Of a stretch of DNA of 64,000 bases, positions 16,485 through 25,992 are shown one piece after another. Numbering within the stretch: the stretch's first letter is position 1; each line of letters starts with the position of its first letter. The notes beneath the pieces were generated by a model that saw only the letters and a list, made by a program, of their open reading frames with translations, was not told the DNA's origin and did no database searches. The position numbers and the translations under genes are program-made. The DNA comes from Robertmurraya dakarensis (GTDB taxonomy: Bacteria > Bacillota > Bacilli > Bacillales > Cytobacillaceae), in the NCBI RefSeq assembly GCF_900156875.1, contig NZ_LT707408.1, forward strand, positions 665,042 to 729,041, written 5' to 3'.

Positions 16485-17993
16485 ATGGGTGTGCCAACAT
16501 TACTTGAAATGAAAAACATCTCAATTGAGTTTCCTGGTGTTAAAGCATTAAATGAAGTGAATTTTACTACAGAAACAGGAACGACACATGCTCTTATTGG
16601 AGCGAATGGTGCTGGGAAATCTACGTTAATGAAAGTTCTTTCTGGAGCTTACAACCACTATACTGGTGAAATCTTTATTGATGGAAAGAAAGTAGATATT
16701 CGTTCACCAAAGGATGCTCAAGATCAAGGTATACAAATTGTATATCAGGAGGTTGATACGGCACTCGTTCCTTATTTAACAGTTGGTGAAAATATTATGC
16801 TTAATGAGACTGTTAACGATATGGGAAAAGCTCAGTTTGTCAAATGGAAAGCAATTCATAAAAGAGCAGCTGAAATACTAGAAAGCATGAATATTAATGT
16901 ATCATCAAAAACATTGGTCAGTGAATTAACATTGGCGGAAAAACAAATGGTGCTTATCGCAAGATCGGTCTCCAAACAATGTAAATTTCTCATACTTGAT
17001 GAACCGACGGCTCCGCTTAGTCAATCCGAAACAAAGGAACTTTTTAGAATTGTACGAGATTTAGTGAAGCAAGATGTTGGTATTATATTTATCTCTCATA
17101 GACTGCCTGAACTTTTTGAAATATGTGAAGAAATAACAGTGATGAAAAATGGAGAGTTCGTCATTAAAGAGAAAATAGCGGAAACATCTCAAAATAAAGT
17201 GGTGGAATATATGCTTGGGGAAAAACTTGAAGAACAGTTCCCGAAGTACCACGGTGAAATTGGAGAAAATGTCCTGACAGTGGAAGGACTTCATGATACA
17301 GGCTTAGTGAAAAACTTCAGCATGCATGTGAACGAAGGTGAAATTGTTGGCATAGCTGGTTTAGTTGGTGCGGGCAAAACAGAAATTTGCAAAGCGTTAT
17401 TTGGTGCTTCTAGAGTTACAGCGGGAGAAATCACGATTAGAGGCAAAAAAGTCAAAATAAAGAATCCGAATGATGCTGTCAGCAAGGGGATTGCGTTGGT
17501 ACCGGAAGAAAGACGGAAAGAAGGAATTTTAGTTCAAGAATCTGTTGCTGCTAACCTTACCTCTGCGAGTTTAAGTAAATTCTCAAAGTTTCTTAGCTTT
17601 GTAGACTATAAGAGTGAGAAGAAGATATCTAAGGAAATGATCACAAGCCTTGGTATTAAAACACCGTCTGAAGAAACGTTGGTGCAAAATCTTTCAGGGG
17701 GAAATCAGCAGAAAGTTGCGATAGGTAAATGGCTGATAGCAGATGCTGATGTGTATATTTTTGATGAACCGACAAAGGGGGTAGATGTTGGTGCAAAAAA
17801 GGATATTTTTGAGCTTATATCTGGTTTAGCTCAACGCGGAAAATCAATCATCTATGCTTCCTGTGAACTATCCGAAATTCTCGGAATTACCGATCGTGTC
17901 TATGTTGTGTACGACGGCGAAGTAGCAAAAGAATTAGAAACCAATGCAACAAATGAAGAAGAATTACTATTCTATTCAACAGGAGGTAAATAG
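16485..17993 (+). CDS. Sugar ABC transporter, double ATPase RbsA-like
   Basis: A 502-residue fusion of two nucleotide-binding domains, as in RbsA. The first half has Walker A GANGAGKST and Walker B FLILDEPTAPLS; the second has the degenerate Walker A GLVGAGKTE, signature LSGGNQQKVAIGKWL and Walker B VYIFDEPTKGVDVGAK. IALVPEERRKEGIL is characteristic of the second half. The start may instead be GTG 16491, which is better spaced from AAGGAGGA (16475-16482). It energises the single-type permease encoded next. Confidence 0.9.
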   Translation: MGVPTLLEMKNISIEFPGVKALNEVNFTTETGTTHALIGANGAGKSTLMKVLSGAYNHYTGEIFIDGKKVDIRSPKDAQDQGIQIVYQEVDTALVPYLTVGENIMLNETVNDMGKAQFVKWKAIHKRAAEILESMNINVSSKTLVSELTLAEKQMVLIARSVSKQCKFLILDEPTAPLSQSETKELFRIVRDLVKQDVGIIFISHRLPELFEICEEITVMKNGEFVIKEKIAETSQNKVVEYMLGEKLEEQFPKYHGEIGENVLTVEGLHDTGLVKNFSMHVNEGEIVGIAGLVGAGKTEICKALFGASRVTAGEITIRGKKVKIKNPNDAVSKGIALVPEERRKEGILVQESVAANLTSASLSKFSKFLSFVDYKSEKKISKEMITSLGIKTPSEETLVQNLSGGNQQKVAIGKWLIADADVYIFDEPTKGVDVGAKKDIFELISGLAQRGKSIIYASCELSEILGITDRVYVVYDGEVAKELETNATNEEELLFYSTGGK

Positions 17994-17994
17994 G

Positions 17995-18996
17995 ATGAGT
18001 GCGGTAAATCCTGTTCAAAAGCCTGCTCCGCCTAAAAAAGGGTTTGAGCTGTTTGAATTTCTATATAAGTATGGAACGATTGTAACGATCTTTCTTTTAA
18101 TTGCGATTTTTGCGATTGCAAATCCAAACTTTATTCAAGGTGCAAACATCGTTAATATCTTAAGATCGATTTCGATCGTGACCATTATTGCGATAGGGAT
18201 CACAATCTCCTTATCTGTCGACGGTTTTGATTTATCTGTAGGTTCAACGGTGTCCCTTGCGAATGCGGTTGTTATTTCGATGTTTGTTTGGTTTTCACAA
18301 AATATCTTTGTTGCTATTTTGGCAGCGATTGCAGCAGCGCTTCTTGTAGGTGCATTTAATTCATTTATGATTGTAAAAGTGAAAATTCCAGATATGTTAA
18401 TGACGCTGGCGACGATGTTCATCATCCAAGGGATCGCATTAACGTATACAAAGGGAGCAACTGTTTCTCAAAACATGGTTATGCCTGATGGGACATTCTC
18501 TGAAGGGGTAATCCCGGATATTTTCGGAAAAATAGGTCAAGTACCGTGGATCATCGTCATTATGGTTGTCGTGGTTGCAATTGTTCATATCTTTTTAAAC
18601 TATACGAAACACGGCCGTTACATGTATGTAATCGGCGGCAATAAAGAAGCTGCTAGATTGTCTGGTATTCCAGTAAATAAGTATAAAGTATTTGCTTACC
18701 TGCTGTCTGCAACATTTGCTGCGATTGGCGGTATTGTTCTGGCTTCCCGCGTAATGACAGCTGAAATTAACTCAGGTGCTCCATACTTAATGGATGCAGT
18801 TGCAGCGGCGTTTATTGGATTGTCTGTATTGGGAGCTGGGAAACCGAATGCTTTTGGAACCTTTGTTGGTGCTGTGTTAATTGGTATCCTTTCCAATGGG
18901 TTGGTGATGATGTCCGTACCTTATTACGCTATGGATATCGTAAAAGGAACTGTTTTGGCTCTTGCTCTTGCATTAACTTACTATAAAAAGAAGTAA
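17995..18996 (+). CDS. Sugar ABC transporter, permease RbsC-like
   Basis: A 333-residue permease of the BPD_transp_2 type with eight to ten hydrophobic segments. GFDLSVGSTVSLANAVV (about 78-94) and the DAVAAAFIGLSVLGAGKPNAFGTFVGAVLIG stretch are family hallmarks, as is KYKVFAYLLSATFAAIGGIVLASR. I chose ATG 17995, one base after the ATPase stop, with AGGAGGT seven bases before. It probably forms a homodimeric channel. Confidence 0.9.
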   Translation: MSAVNPVQKPAPPKKGFELFEFLYKYGTIVTIFLLIAIFAIANPNFIQGANIVNILRSISIVTIIAIGITISLSVDGFDLSVGSTVSLANAVVISMFVWFSQNIFVAILAAIAAALLVGAFNSFMIVKVKIPDMLMTLATMFIIQGIALTYTKGATVSQNMVMPDGTFSEGVIPDIFGKIGQVPWIIVIMVVVVAIVHIFLNYTKHGRYMYVIGGNKEAARLSGIPVNKYKVFAYLLSATFAAIGGIVLASRVMTAEINSGAPYLMDAVAAAFIGLSVLGAGKPNAFGTFVGAVLIGILSNGLVMMSVPYYAMDIVKGTVLALALALTYYKKK

Positions 18997-19010
18997 TTGG
19001 AGGAATCGTG

Positions 19011-20249
19011 ATGAAGGACTTTACTAAAGAGTATTTTACGATGACTGAAGAAGATGCTGTGGATTATGCGAAAACAAGGATGGAATTTTTCCAGAATGAC
19101 GCGGAGTTAACTTGTAAAGAAATTGGTGATGGCAACCTAAACTATGTTTTTAAAGTTGTTGACACGAAAAATAATAAATCTGTTATTATTAAACAAGCTG
19201 GACCTGTCGCGCGAATTTCTGATGAATTTAAATTATCTCCTGACCGCAATCGGATTGAAAGCGAAATTCTGCAGCTGCAATACAAATTAGCACCGGGTTT
19301 TGTTCCGGAGGTCTATCAATACGATCCAATTATGAATTGTTGTGTAATGGAAGATATGTCAGACCATGAAATGATGCGGACAGCATTAATTAATCATAAA
19401 AAGTTTCCGTTATTTGCAGACCATATCTCTACTTTTCTAGTAAATACGCTTTTATTAACTTCAGACGTAGTCATGGATCATAAGGAGAAAAAAGCGCTGG
19501 TTAAAAGTTTTATTAACCCGGAGCTTTGTGAAATTAGTGAGGATTTGGTCTATACTGAGCCATTTTATGATTGTCCGCGAAATGATGTGTTTCCTGCTAC
19601 AAAGGAGTTTGTACAAGAACATATATGGAATGATTCTAATTTAGTGCTTGAGACAGCGAAGTTGAAGTTTGAATTTATGACGAATGCACAGTCCTTGATC
19701 CATGGTGATCTTCATACCGGATCTGTCTTTATAAAAGAAGGTTCAACAAAGGTTTTTGATCCGGAGTTTGCATTCTATGGACCTGCTGGATATGATATCG
19801 GGAACGTCGTTGCGAACCTTCTATTTGCTTATAGCAACGCGAAATTTACAATTGCTGATGAAGCGGCTAAAAAGGATTATTTGTATTATTTAGAGAACAC
19901 GATCAGGGATATTATCGACTTGTTTATTGAAAAATTCTCAAGAACTTGGGACGAAAAGGCAACGGAACCGGTTGCAAAGGTTGATGGTTTCAAGGAATAC
20001 TATTTAGGTACTATTTTAAGAGATACCTCAGCGGTTGCTGGTCTTGAACTAACGAGAAGAATCATCGGACTTGCGCATGTAAAAGATATTACATCGATCA
20101 CAGATCCTGAAGCGCGTTGCCGTGCTGAGAAAATGTGTCTAACAATAGGAAAGTCATATATTCTTAATAGAGATACAATGAAGTCAGGCAGTGATTTTGT
20201 TAATGTCATTATTGATGCCGAACAACAGCTTTTAGAGGAGGCAGAATAA
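19011..20249 (+). CDS. mtnK: S-methyl-5-thioribose kinase-like sugar kinase (probable 5-deoxyribose kinase)
   Basis: A 412-residue kinase of the choline-kinase/APH fold. The catalytic loop is HGDLHTGS and the metal-binding DPEF follows about 18 residues later, as in Mtn[26 protein letters not shown] and [12 protein letters not shown] also fit. MtnK phosphorylates C1 of 5-methylthioribose; relatives act on 5-deoxyribose. No other methionine-salvage gene (mtnW, mtnB, mtnD, mtnX) is present, so disposal or use of a 5-deoxy-pentose is more likely here. GGAGG lies seven bases before ATG 19011. It is followed after one base by the isomerase gene. Confidence 0.85.
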   Translation: MKDFTKEYFTMTEEDAVDYAKTRMEFFQNDAELTCKEIGDGNLNYVFKVVDTKNNKSVIIKQAGPVARISDEFKLSPDRNRIESEILQLQYKLAPGFVPEVYQYDPIMNCCVMEDMSDHEMMRTALINHKKFPLFADHISTFLVNTLLLTSDVVMDHKEKKALVKSFINPELCEISEDLVYTEPFYDCPRNDVFPATKEFVQEHIWNDSNLVLETAKLKFEFMTNAQSLIHGDLHTGSVFIKEGSTKVFDPEFAFYGPAGYDIGNVVANLLFAYSNAKFTIADEAAKKDYLYYLENTIRDIIDLFIEKFSRTWDEKATEPVAKVDGFKEYYLGTILRDTSAVAGLELTRRIIGLAHVKDITSITDPEARCRAEKMCLTIGKSYILNRDTMKSGSDFVNVIIDAEQQLLEEAE

Positions 20250-20250
20250 A

Positions 20251-21315
20251 TTGGAGAACCCAGTAACAGTTATTCAATCGGTAAAACTAGACGATGAAAA
20301 TAGCAAATTGATTTTATTAGATCAAACATTATTGCCGAACGAAACGGTGTTTTTAGAATTAACTGAAATGGAAGATGTTTGGGATGCAATCTATCAATTA
20401 AAAGTGCGCGGAGCACCTGCGATTGGGATTGCGGCAGCATATGGTGTTTATTTGGGAACGAAAAAGTCTAATGCTGAAACTTTTGAGGCTCTCTTTGAAG
20501 ATTTCAAGAAGGTCAAAGATTACTTAGCATCTTCAAGACCGACTGCTGTCAATCTTTTCTGGGCGTTAAACCGGATGGAAGACCGCTTTAAGAGTGAAGA
20601 AGGAAAGAGTGCTGCGGAAGTGAAAGCTGCTTTAAAAGAGGAAGCAGAATTAATTCGTGCAGAAGATGAAAAGATTTGCGAATCTATTGGAGAGTATGCC
20701 CTATCTCTGCTTGAACCAGGTATGGGAATCTTGACGCACTGTAACGCAGGAACGATTGCGACTGCAAAATATGGCACTGCTCTAGCGCCGATTTATTTAG
20801 GTCAAGAAAGAGGCTATGATTTTAAAGTGTATGCGGATGAAACAAGACCGCTGCTTCAAGGAGCACGTCTTACTGCATGGGAGCTTCAGCAAGCGGGCGT
20901 TGATGTTACATTGATTTGTGATAATATGTCTTCGATTGTCATGAAGGAAGGCAAGATTCAAGCGGTATTAGTAGGCTGTGATCGTGTAGCAGAAAATGGC
21001 GATACAGCCAATAAAATTGGGACATCAGGTGTAGCTATTTTGGCTAAACATTATAATATTCCTTTTTATGTTTGTGCACCGTTATCTACCGTTGATTTAG
21101 ATTGTAAAACGGGTGAAGATATTCATATTGAACTGCGTCCATCTGAAGAAATCACTAGCAAATGGTATGAAAAACCGATGGCACCTCAGGATGTTAAAAC
21201 TTATAACCCTGCTTTTGATGTAACAGACCATTCATTGATTACAGGTATCATTACAGAAAACGGAATTGCGTATGCGCCATTTACAGAAAGTCTGCCTAAA
21301 ATGTTTAAAAAATAA
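20251..21315 (+). CDS. mtnA: S-methyl-5-thioribose-1-phosphate isomerase-like (probable 5-deoxyribose-1-phosphate isomerase)
   Basis: A 354-residue isomerase converting the aldose-1-phosphate to the ketose-1-phosphate (5-deoxyribulose-1-phosphate or the methylthio analogue). It has [15 protein letters not shown] (51-65), catalytic C164 in [28 protein letters not shown] (196-212) and D244 in [18 protein letters not shown]. The TTG start is supported by AGAGGAGG eight bases upstream inside the end of the kinase gene. It is the last gene of the importer operon and is followed by a terminator. Confidence 0.88.
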   Translation: MENPVTVIQSVKLDDENSKLILLDQTLLPNETVFLELTEMEDVWDAIYQLKVRGAPAIGIAAAYGVYLGTKKSNAETFEALFEDFKKVKDYLASSRPTAVNLFWALNRMEDRFKSEEGKSAAEVKAALKEEAELIRAEDEKICESIGEYALSLLEPGMGILTHCNAGTIATAKYGTALAPIYLGQERGYDFKVYADETRPLLQGARLTAWELQQAGVDVTLICDNMSSIVMKEGKIQAVLVGCDRVAENGDTANKIGTSGVAILAKHYNIPFYVCAPLSTVDLDCKTGEDIHIELRPSEEITSKWYEKPMAPQDVKTYNPAFDVTDHSLITGIITENGIAYAPFTESLPKMFKK

Positions 21316-21327
21316 TTAAAAATACGT

Positions 21328-21366
21328 AAGAGCTGGATCCTTTTGGGATTCAGCTCTTTGCTTTGT
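21328..21366 (+). terminator. Terminator of the importer-mtnK-mtnA operon
   Basis: AAGAGCTGGATCC (21328-21340) pairs with GGGATTCAGCTCTT (21345-21358), followed by a short T-rich stretch. It lies 13 bases after the isomerase stop. Confidence 0.8.
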
Positions 21367-21370
21367 GAAA

Positions 21371-21395
21371 CAAAAAAGCCCTGGAAGCGCCAGGG
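21371..21395 (-). terminator. Terminator of the DeoR gene
   Basis: CCCTGG (21379-21384) pairs with CCAGGG (21390-21395). On the minus strand the stem is followed by the T run complementary to the A run at 21372-21377. It faces the terminator of the opposing operon. Confidence 0.75.
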
Positions 21396-21409
21396 TAATG
21401 GTTACCTTA

Positions 21410-22171
21410 TTATTCACATTCAAACAGACTTATATTTTGCTCACTTAAGAACTGTTTCCATTCTGGTGAGAGGCTTTTATCAACGACAACATTGTCAATT
21501 AAGTCGAAATCACAAATTCTCGCAAACGATGTTTTATCAAATTTGGTATAGTCGGCAATTAAGTAGACGTTATTTGCGTGTTCTGCTGCAAGTTTGCGAA
21601 TGGCCGCCTGCTGTTCGTTTGAATCTGTAATTCCGTGCTGCATGCTTACAGATCTGCAAGAAATAAACGCAGTGTCAAAGAAATAATGATTCATTGTATA
21701 TTCAGCACTTCTTCCAACGTTTGATAATGATGAAGGTGATAAAGTACCGCCAATCACAACAATATTAATGTTCTTTTTATCAATTAAAGTATTAATGACC
21801 TTAATTGAATTAGTGACGACAGTGAGTTTTTTATCTTCAAGCATGGTGGCGATTACCAGGGAAGTGGTTGATGCATCTAAGAATATAGAATCGCCATTTT
21901 TGATCATCGAAAGACATCTGCTGGCGATTTTTCTTTTCCCTTCGACATGAATATGCTCTCTTAAATTCACGTTCACATCATTTTGGACTCCCTCTGAAAT
22001 GAATGCGCCGCCATATGTTCTTGTTAAAACACCTTCTTCCTCTAGCTGCTTTAAGTCACGTCTAATGGTTTCTTCCGTTACTTTGAATATATTAGTGAGC
22101 TCGGAAACGGTTACACTTTTTTGCTCCAGAATAATTTCTTTGATTTTGTTTTTTCTTGCGATCGGAAGCAT
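21410..22171 (-). CDS. DeoR-family transcriptional regulator of the deoxy-pentose locus
   Basis: A 253-residue repressor. The N-terminal helix-turn-helix (residues about 6-58) contains VTVSELTNIFKVTEETIRRDLKQLEEEGVLTRTYGGA, the DeoR signature. The C-terminal DeoRC sensor domain includes IFLDASTTSLVIATML and NIVVIGGTLSPSS and should bind a sugar phosphate. It is transcribed against the two operons it lies between and is divergent from the aldolase/BMC operon. The AAACCAAAATAA motif at both operon promoters is the likely operator. The effector is probably a phosphorylated 5-deoxy-pentose. Confidence 0.9.
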   Translation of the reverse strand: MLPIARKNKIKEIILEQKSVTVSELTNIFKVTEETIRRDLKQLEEEGVLTRTYGGAFISEGVQNDVNVNLREHIHVEGKRKIASRCLSMIKNGDSIFLDASTTSLVIATMLEDKKLTVVTNSIKVINTLIDKKNINIVVIGGTLSPSSLSNVGRSAEYTMNHYFFDTAFISCRSVSMQHGITDSNEQQAAIRKLAAEHANNVYLIADYTKFDKTSFARICDFDLIDNVVVDKSLSPEWKQFLSEQNISLFECE

Positions 22172-22343
22172 AGGCCTTCTCCTTGATTTTAATGTTTTAT
22201 AGGAAGATTATATCATATTTTGTTGGTTTTTAGTATGAAAAATAAAAACAAACATACATAAACTTAAAGGTAATCACAATATATAACGAGTTTTATTTTG
22301 TTTTTTAGAGAAATCATGAGTAAAACAACACAAAACACACATA

Positions 22344-22355
22344 AAACCAAAATAA
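22344..22355 (+). promoter_or_regulatory. Candidate DeoR-type operator, copy 2
   Basis: AAACCAAAATAA lies immediately upstream of the aldolase/BMC promoter -35, in the same register as copy 1 at 15068-15079. Similar A-rich blocks (AAAACAAAATAAAG at 22366-22379, AAAATAAAAACAAACA near 22240) lie around it and could be further sites, including one for autoregulation. Confidence 0.5.
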
Positions 22356-22358
22356 GAA

Positions 22359-22387
22359 TTGACAAAAACAAAATAAAGTAGGAAAAT
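22359..22387 (+). promoter_or_regulatory. Promoter of the aldolase/BMC operon
   Basis: A consensus TTGACA (22359-22364) is followed after 17 bases by GAAAAT (22382-22387). The strong -35 with a weak -10 suits a regulated promoter, and the shared operator candidate abuts the -35. About 95 bases of leader precede the aldolase start. Confidence 0.6.
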
Positions 22388-22483
22388 CGATAATATAAAG
22401 TAGAAAAGAATTACGTGTGATTCCACATAAGTAATGAGGAGATTAGCGTGCTTTAAGCATACTATCCTAAGGAGCTGTATTTA

Positions 22484-23290
22484 ATGCTTGATAAACAAAA
22501 ATATTATTCTGACTTCGAAGCAAAGAAATTAATTTGTGAGATTGGTAGAAGAATTTATGCAAAAAACTTCGTTGCTGCAAACGACGGTAACATCTCGGTA
22601 AAGGTTGGACCTAGTACAATCTGGACTACACCGACAGGAGTTAGTAAAGGATTTATGACTCCAGATATGATGGTGAAAATGGATTTATCCGGAAAAGTAC
22701 TATCGGGAAAAATGAAACCGTCTTCAGAAGTGAAAATGCATCTTCGTGTGTATAACGAAAATCCTGAGGTCAATGCTGTCGTTCACGCCCATCCCCCTGT
22801 GGCAACTTCCTTTGCAATTGCAGGGATCGCGCTGGATAAGCCGGTATCATCTGAAGCTGTTGTGCTGTTAGGAAGAGTACCGCTGGCTCCATATGCTTTG
22901 CCAGGTACACAGGAAGTACCGGATTCTGTTGCACCGTTTTGTAAGGACTATAATGCTGTGCTGTTAGCCAATCATGGTGCTCTTACATGGGGAACAGACC
23001 TTATTCAGGCATATTACAGAATGGAATCCCTTGAACACTATGCACTGATGTTAATGTATTCTAACAACATTATTAATAAAGTAAATGAACTAAACTGTGA
23101 TCAAGTCTCTGATCTCATTATAATCAGAGAATCAATGGGAATAAAAACAGGTGGAGTTCCACCGTGTGGATTAGGAGATTCAGAAATCAGTCCTGCTAAA
23201 CAGCCTGATCACACTCCCAGCAAGGATGAAATCATTGAAAGTGTCGTAAGAAAAGTAACGCAAGAGGTTCTCAAAAACTATGTAAAGTAG
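22484..23290 (+). CDS. Class II aldolase with C-terminal encapsulation peptide
   Basis: A 268-residue zinc aldolase of the L-fuculose-1-phosphate aldolase family. It should split 5-deoxyribulose-1-phosphate into DHAP and acetaldehyde. Catalytic E82 (SSEVKMH) and zinc ligands H101, H103 (HAHPP) and H164 (LANHGALTW) are present. Ordinary FucA-type aldolases are about 215 residues. The extra C-terminus is a Pro/Asp linker (about 230-245) and an amphipathic helix from S246 (DEIIESVVRKVTQEVL), the form of a BMC encapsulation peptide. So this enzyme is probably shell cargo. It heads the BMC operon. Other ketose-1-phosphates (fuculose, rhamnulose) are alternative substrates. Confidence 0.85.
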   Translation: MLDKQKYYSDFEAKKLICEIGRRIYAKNFVAANDGNISVKVGPSTIWTTPTGVSKGFMTPDMMVKMDLSGKVLSGKMKPSSEVKMHLRVYNENPEVNAVVHAHPPVATSFAIAGIALDKPVSSEAVVLLGRVPLAPYALPGTQEVPDSVAPFCKDYNAVLLANHGALTWGTDLIQAYYRMESLEHYALMLMYSNNIINKVNELNCDQVSDLIIIRESMGIKTGGVPPCGLGDSEISPAKQPDHTPSKDEIIESVVRKVTQEVLKNYVK

Positions 23291-23306
23291 TGGAAGGAGA
23301 CTAGGA

Positions 23307-24947
23307 ATGAGTATCAATATGACTGATCAGGACATTCAAAAAATTATTCAATCTGTACTGCAGAATATAGAGACTGCAGTAAGTCCGCAAAATAATAAAC
23401 AGGCTGAACCAAATATAAAAGAGAAGCCTGAAATTGTACCAATCCAAATGAAGAGAACTACCCATATAACTAAAGAGAAACCAGCAGAACCGCCAAATAG
23501 AATGCTTAAGTTTCCAGGATTAGTAGATCCAATTCAACATAGAACGAAGGTTTCACCTAATGCTGCTGTATCTAAGCATACTAGTTACATGGGTGTCTAT
23601 GAAAATATGGATGATGCGATAGAAGCTGGGTATAAAGCTCAAATTGAATATATAAGAGAATTCCAGATGAAAGACAGAGAGAAAATATTAGAGGGTATTC
23701 GTACCGCAATCCTCGAAAGTAAAGAAGATTTAGCAAAGATGGTACTAGAGGAAACGATGCTTGGCCGCTACGAAGATAAAGTTGCAAAGCACGAATTAGC
23801 AGCAAGCAAGACACCTGGTACGGAAGATTTAAAAACAGATGCTTTTTCTGGAGATGCTGGTCTAACCATTGTAGAGCAGGCTCCCTTTGGCTTAATAGGA
23901 GCTGTGACGCCTGTTACGAATCCAACCGAAACAATCATTAACAATAGTATTGGGATGCTTGCTGCAGGGAATGCTGTTGTGTTTAATGTTCATCCATCTT
24001 CTAAACGTTCTTGTGCGTTTGCAGTAGATCTGATTAATAAAGCAATTAAGAAGACAGGAGGTCCAAATGGCCTTGTCACAATGGTGAAAGACCCAACCTT
24101 AGAAACGATGCAAGAGTTGATTGATAGTCCCAAGGTGAAATTGCTAGTTGGTACAGGTGGTCCAGGCTTAGTCAAAACATTACTGAAATCAGGCAAGAAG
24201 GCAATTGGTGCTGGAGCAGGCAACCCTCCTGTTATTGTTGATGAGACAGCAGATCTTGAACATGCTGCGAAATCGATTATTGAAGGTGCTTCGTTTGATA
24301 ACAACCTGCTTTGTATTGCTGAGAAAGAGCTATTTGTAGTCGATTCTGTTGCGGATGATTTAATTTTTAACATGCTAAACAACGGTGCTTATATGCTCGA
24401 TCAAGAAGAGCTTCGCAAGGTGATGAGCTTTGCTCTTGAAGAGAACGTCAAACAAGAGGCAAGAGGCTGTTCGCTCGATAATAAGAGAGAATTCCATGTT
24501 TCGAAAAATTGGGTTGGAAAAGACGCGCAAGCTTTCCTTAAACAAATAGGAGTCAACCCGCCTAATGATGTAAAACTATTAATCTGTGAAGTTGACTTTG
24601 ATCATCCATTCGTCCAGCTTGAACAGATGATGCCGGTCTTCCCAATCGTAAGAGTTCCAACCTTAGATGAGGCGATTGAACTGGCGGTCTTAGCTGAACA
24701 TGGAAATAGACATACAGCGATCATGCATTCACGCAATGTAGATCACTTAACTAAGTTTGCAAGAAGAGTTGAAACAACTATATTTGTAAAAAATGCTTCG
24801 TCGCTGGCTGGAGTAGGTTTTGGCGGAGAAGGTTATACAACCATGACAATCGCAGGACCAACAGGGGAAGGAATTACGTCAGCCAGAACATTTACAAGGC
24901 AAAGAAGATGTGTTTTAGCTGAAGGAGGATTTCGAATCATAGGGTAG
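23307..24947 (+). CDS. CoA-acylating aldehyde dehydrogenase, PduP/EutE type, BMC cargo
   Basis: A 546-residue enzyme oxidising an aldehyde plus CoA and NAD+ to acyl-CoA and NADH. The catalytic cysteine is C336 in ASFDNNLLCIAEKE; PFGLIGAVTPVTNPTE and GTGGPGLVKTLLKSGKKAIGAGAGNPP are typical of the PduP/EutE group. The first 22 residues (TDQDIQKIIQSVLQNIE) form an amphipathic helix, followed by a long Lys/Pro/Glu linker to about residue 70. This is the usual N-terminal encapsulation tag. It lies directly after the aldolase, whose aldehyde product it would consume. Confidence 0.93.
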   Translation: MSINMTDQDIQKIIQSVLQNIETAVSPQNNKQAEPNIKEKPEIVPIQMKRTTHITKEKPAEPPNRMLKFPGLVDPIQHRTKVSPNAAVSKHTSYMGVYENMDDAIEAGYKAQIEYIREFQMKDREKILEGIRTAILESKEDLAKMVLEETMLGRYEDKVAKHELAASKTPGTEDLKTDAFSGDAGLTIVEQAPFGLIGAVTPVTNPTETIINNSIGMLAAGNAVVFNVHPSSKRSCAFAVDLINKAIKKTGGPNGLVTMVKDPTLETMQELIDSPKVKLLVGTGGPGLVKTLLKSGKKAIGAGAGNPPVIVDETADLEHAAKSIIEGASFDNNLLCIAEKELFVVDSVADDLIFNMLNNGAYMLDQEELRKVMSFALEENVKQEARGCSLDNKREFHVSKNWVGKDAQAFLKQIGVNPPNDVKLLICEVDFDHPFVQLEQMMPVFPIVRVPTLDEAIELAVLAEHGNRHTAIMHSRNVDHLTKFARRVETTIFVKNASSLAGVGFGGEGYTTMTIAGPTGEGITSARTFTRQRRCVLAEGGFRIIG

Positions 24948-24955
24948 GTGATAAG

Positions 24956-25276
24956 ATGTCGAAGGCAGTAGGTCTTTTAGAAGTTCAAGGGTATAGTGTA
25001 GCACTTGCTGCAATGGATAAAGCTTGTAAAGCAGCTGAAATTACAATTGAAGGAATTGAGGTCAATAATCCTGCTCAAGGAGACATGGCGCTGATTCCTG
25101 TAGTTGTCCAAGTTAAATTTACTGGTGGAGTTTCTGATGTGGAAATTGCTTTAGAAACAGCTGCGCAAGAGGCCAGCAGATATATTGATGAAAACGATAT
25201 TCTTACCCGTCTAATTCCGTCAGTGATGGAGGAATTACAACCATTACTCTCCATTGGAAAAGTAAAGAGAAAATAA
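24956..25276 (+). CDS. BMC-domain shell protein 1 (hexamer type)
   Basis: A 106-residue single BMC domain starting SKAVGLLEVQGYSVALAAMDKACKAA, the conserved first strand and helix. It is more divergent than the two EutM-like genes further on, with a short basic tail (GKVKRK). Shell hexamers tile the facets of the compartment. GGTGAT lies just before the ATG, eight bases after the aldehyde dehydrogenase stop. Confidence 0.9.
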   Translation: MSKAVGLLEVQGYSVALAAMDKACKAAEITIEGIEVNNPAQGDMALIPVVVQVKFTGGVSDVEIALETAAQEASRYIDENDILTRLIPSVMEELQPLLSIGKVKRK

Positions 25277-25287
25277 GAGGGGTGGGG

Positions 25288-25590
25288 ATGTTGAACAAAT
25301 CTGTTGGTTTGCTTGAAGTCGTTGGTATGGTGACAGCAACTGCCTGCATTGATGCTATGGTAAAATCGGCTTTTGTTGAAGTTCATAATATTAAAATGAT
25401 TGGATCTGGGATGATTACGATTGTCATAAAGGGAGATCTCGCCTCTGTGAAAGAAGCTCTTGAAATGGGGAAAGAGACAGCGTCTCGGTTTGGAGAAGTC
25501 GTGTCTGTCCGAGCGATTGCAAGACCGTACGAAGGGCTTGAATCATTAATAGATCCAATTGAAAAAGGTGGTAATAATGAAGAAGTTTGA
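25288..25590 (+). CDS. BMC-domain shell protein 2 (hexamer type)
   Basis: A 100-residue BMC domain: KSVGLLEVVGMVTATACIDAMVKSAFVEV, GSGMITIVIKGDLASVKEALEMGKETA and VSVRAIARPYEGLESLI. I chose ATG 25288 after GAGGGG rather than GTG 25282. Its C-terminus is acidic (KGGNNEEV). The next shell gene starts inside its last 14 bases, so translation is coupled. Confidence 0.9.
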   Translation: MLNKSVGLLEVVGMVTATACIDAMVKSAFVEVHNIKMIGSGMITIVIKGDLASVKEALEMGKETASRFGEVVSVRAIARPYEGLESLIDPIEKGGNNEEV

Positions 25591-25963
25591 GGCGCTTGGA
25601 GTAGTCGAAACACAGTATTTTACCATCGCTATGGAACTGCTGGATGGAATGTGCAAATCCTCAGATGTTGAGTTCCTCACAAATGAAAATTATTTAGGTG
25701 GAAGGCTTGTCACGTTAATTGTTGGCGGAAGTATCTCCGATGTTTCAGTGGCAGTGAATGCGGCGAAACAAATTGCCGAGGGGAAAGAAAATAGTCCTTT
25801 AAAAATGGCGCTTGTTATCACAAACCCTCATGCGGAGATCATGAAGTATATTATTCCGTCAGAACGGGAACCTGACTTAAATCCTTCGGAGGAAGCAAGC
25901 CTTGAGGAAGAACCTAAAGGTAAAACGAGAGGAAGACCAAAAAAGACCGAGGATAATAATTAA
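25577..25963 (+). CDS. BMC-domain shell protein 3 with AT-hook-like C-terminal tail
   Basis: A 128-residue protein. The BMC domain fills residues 1-90 ([33 protein letters not shown] and [28 protein letters not shown]), clearly diverged from its neighbours. It is followed by an acidic linker ([10 protein letters not shown]) and the basic end [21 protein letters not shown] matches the AT-hook core RGRP-K. EutK in ethanolamine compartments also carries a nucleic-acid-binding-like tail, so binding of DNA or RNA is conceivable, but the tail may simply tune assembly. ATG 25577 follows AGGTGG. Confidence 0.85.
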   Translation: MKKFEALGVVETQYFTIAMELLDGMCKSSDVEFLTNENYLGGRLVTLIVGGSISDVSVAVNAAKQIAEGKENSPLKMALVITNPHAEIMKYIIPSEREPDLNPSEEASLEEEPKGKTRGRPKKTEDNN

Positions 25964-25992
25964 TAGATTTCAATATTAAGGAGGATTTTATC

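Noticed and set aside
19011-21315. mtnK-mtnA read as the methionine salvage pathway
   Set aside because: None of the later salvage genes (mtnW, mtnX, mtnB, mtnD, mtnE) is present, and the genes are bound to an importer, an aldolase and a BMC instead.
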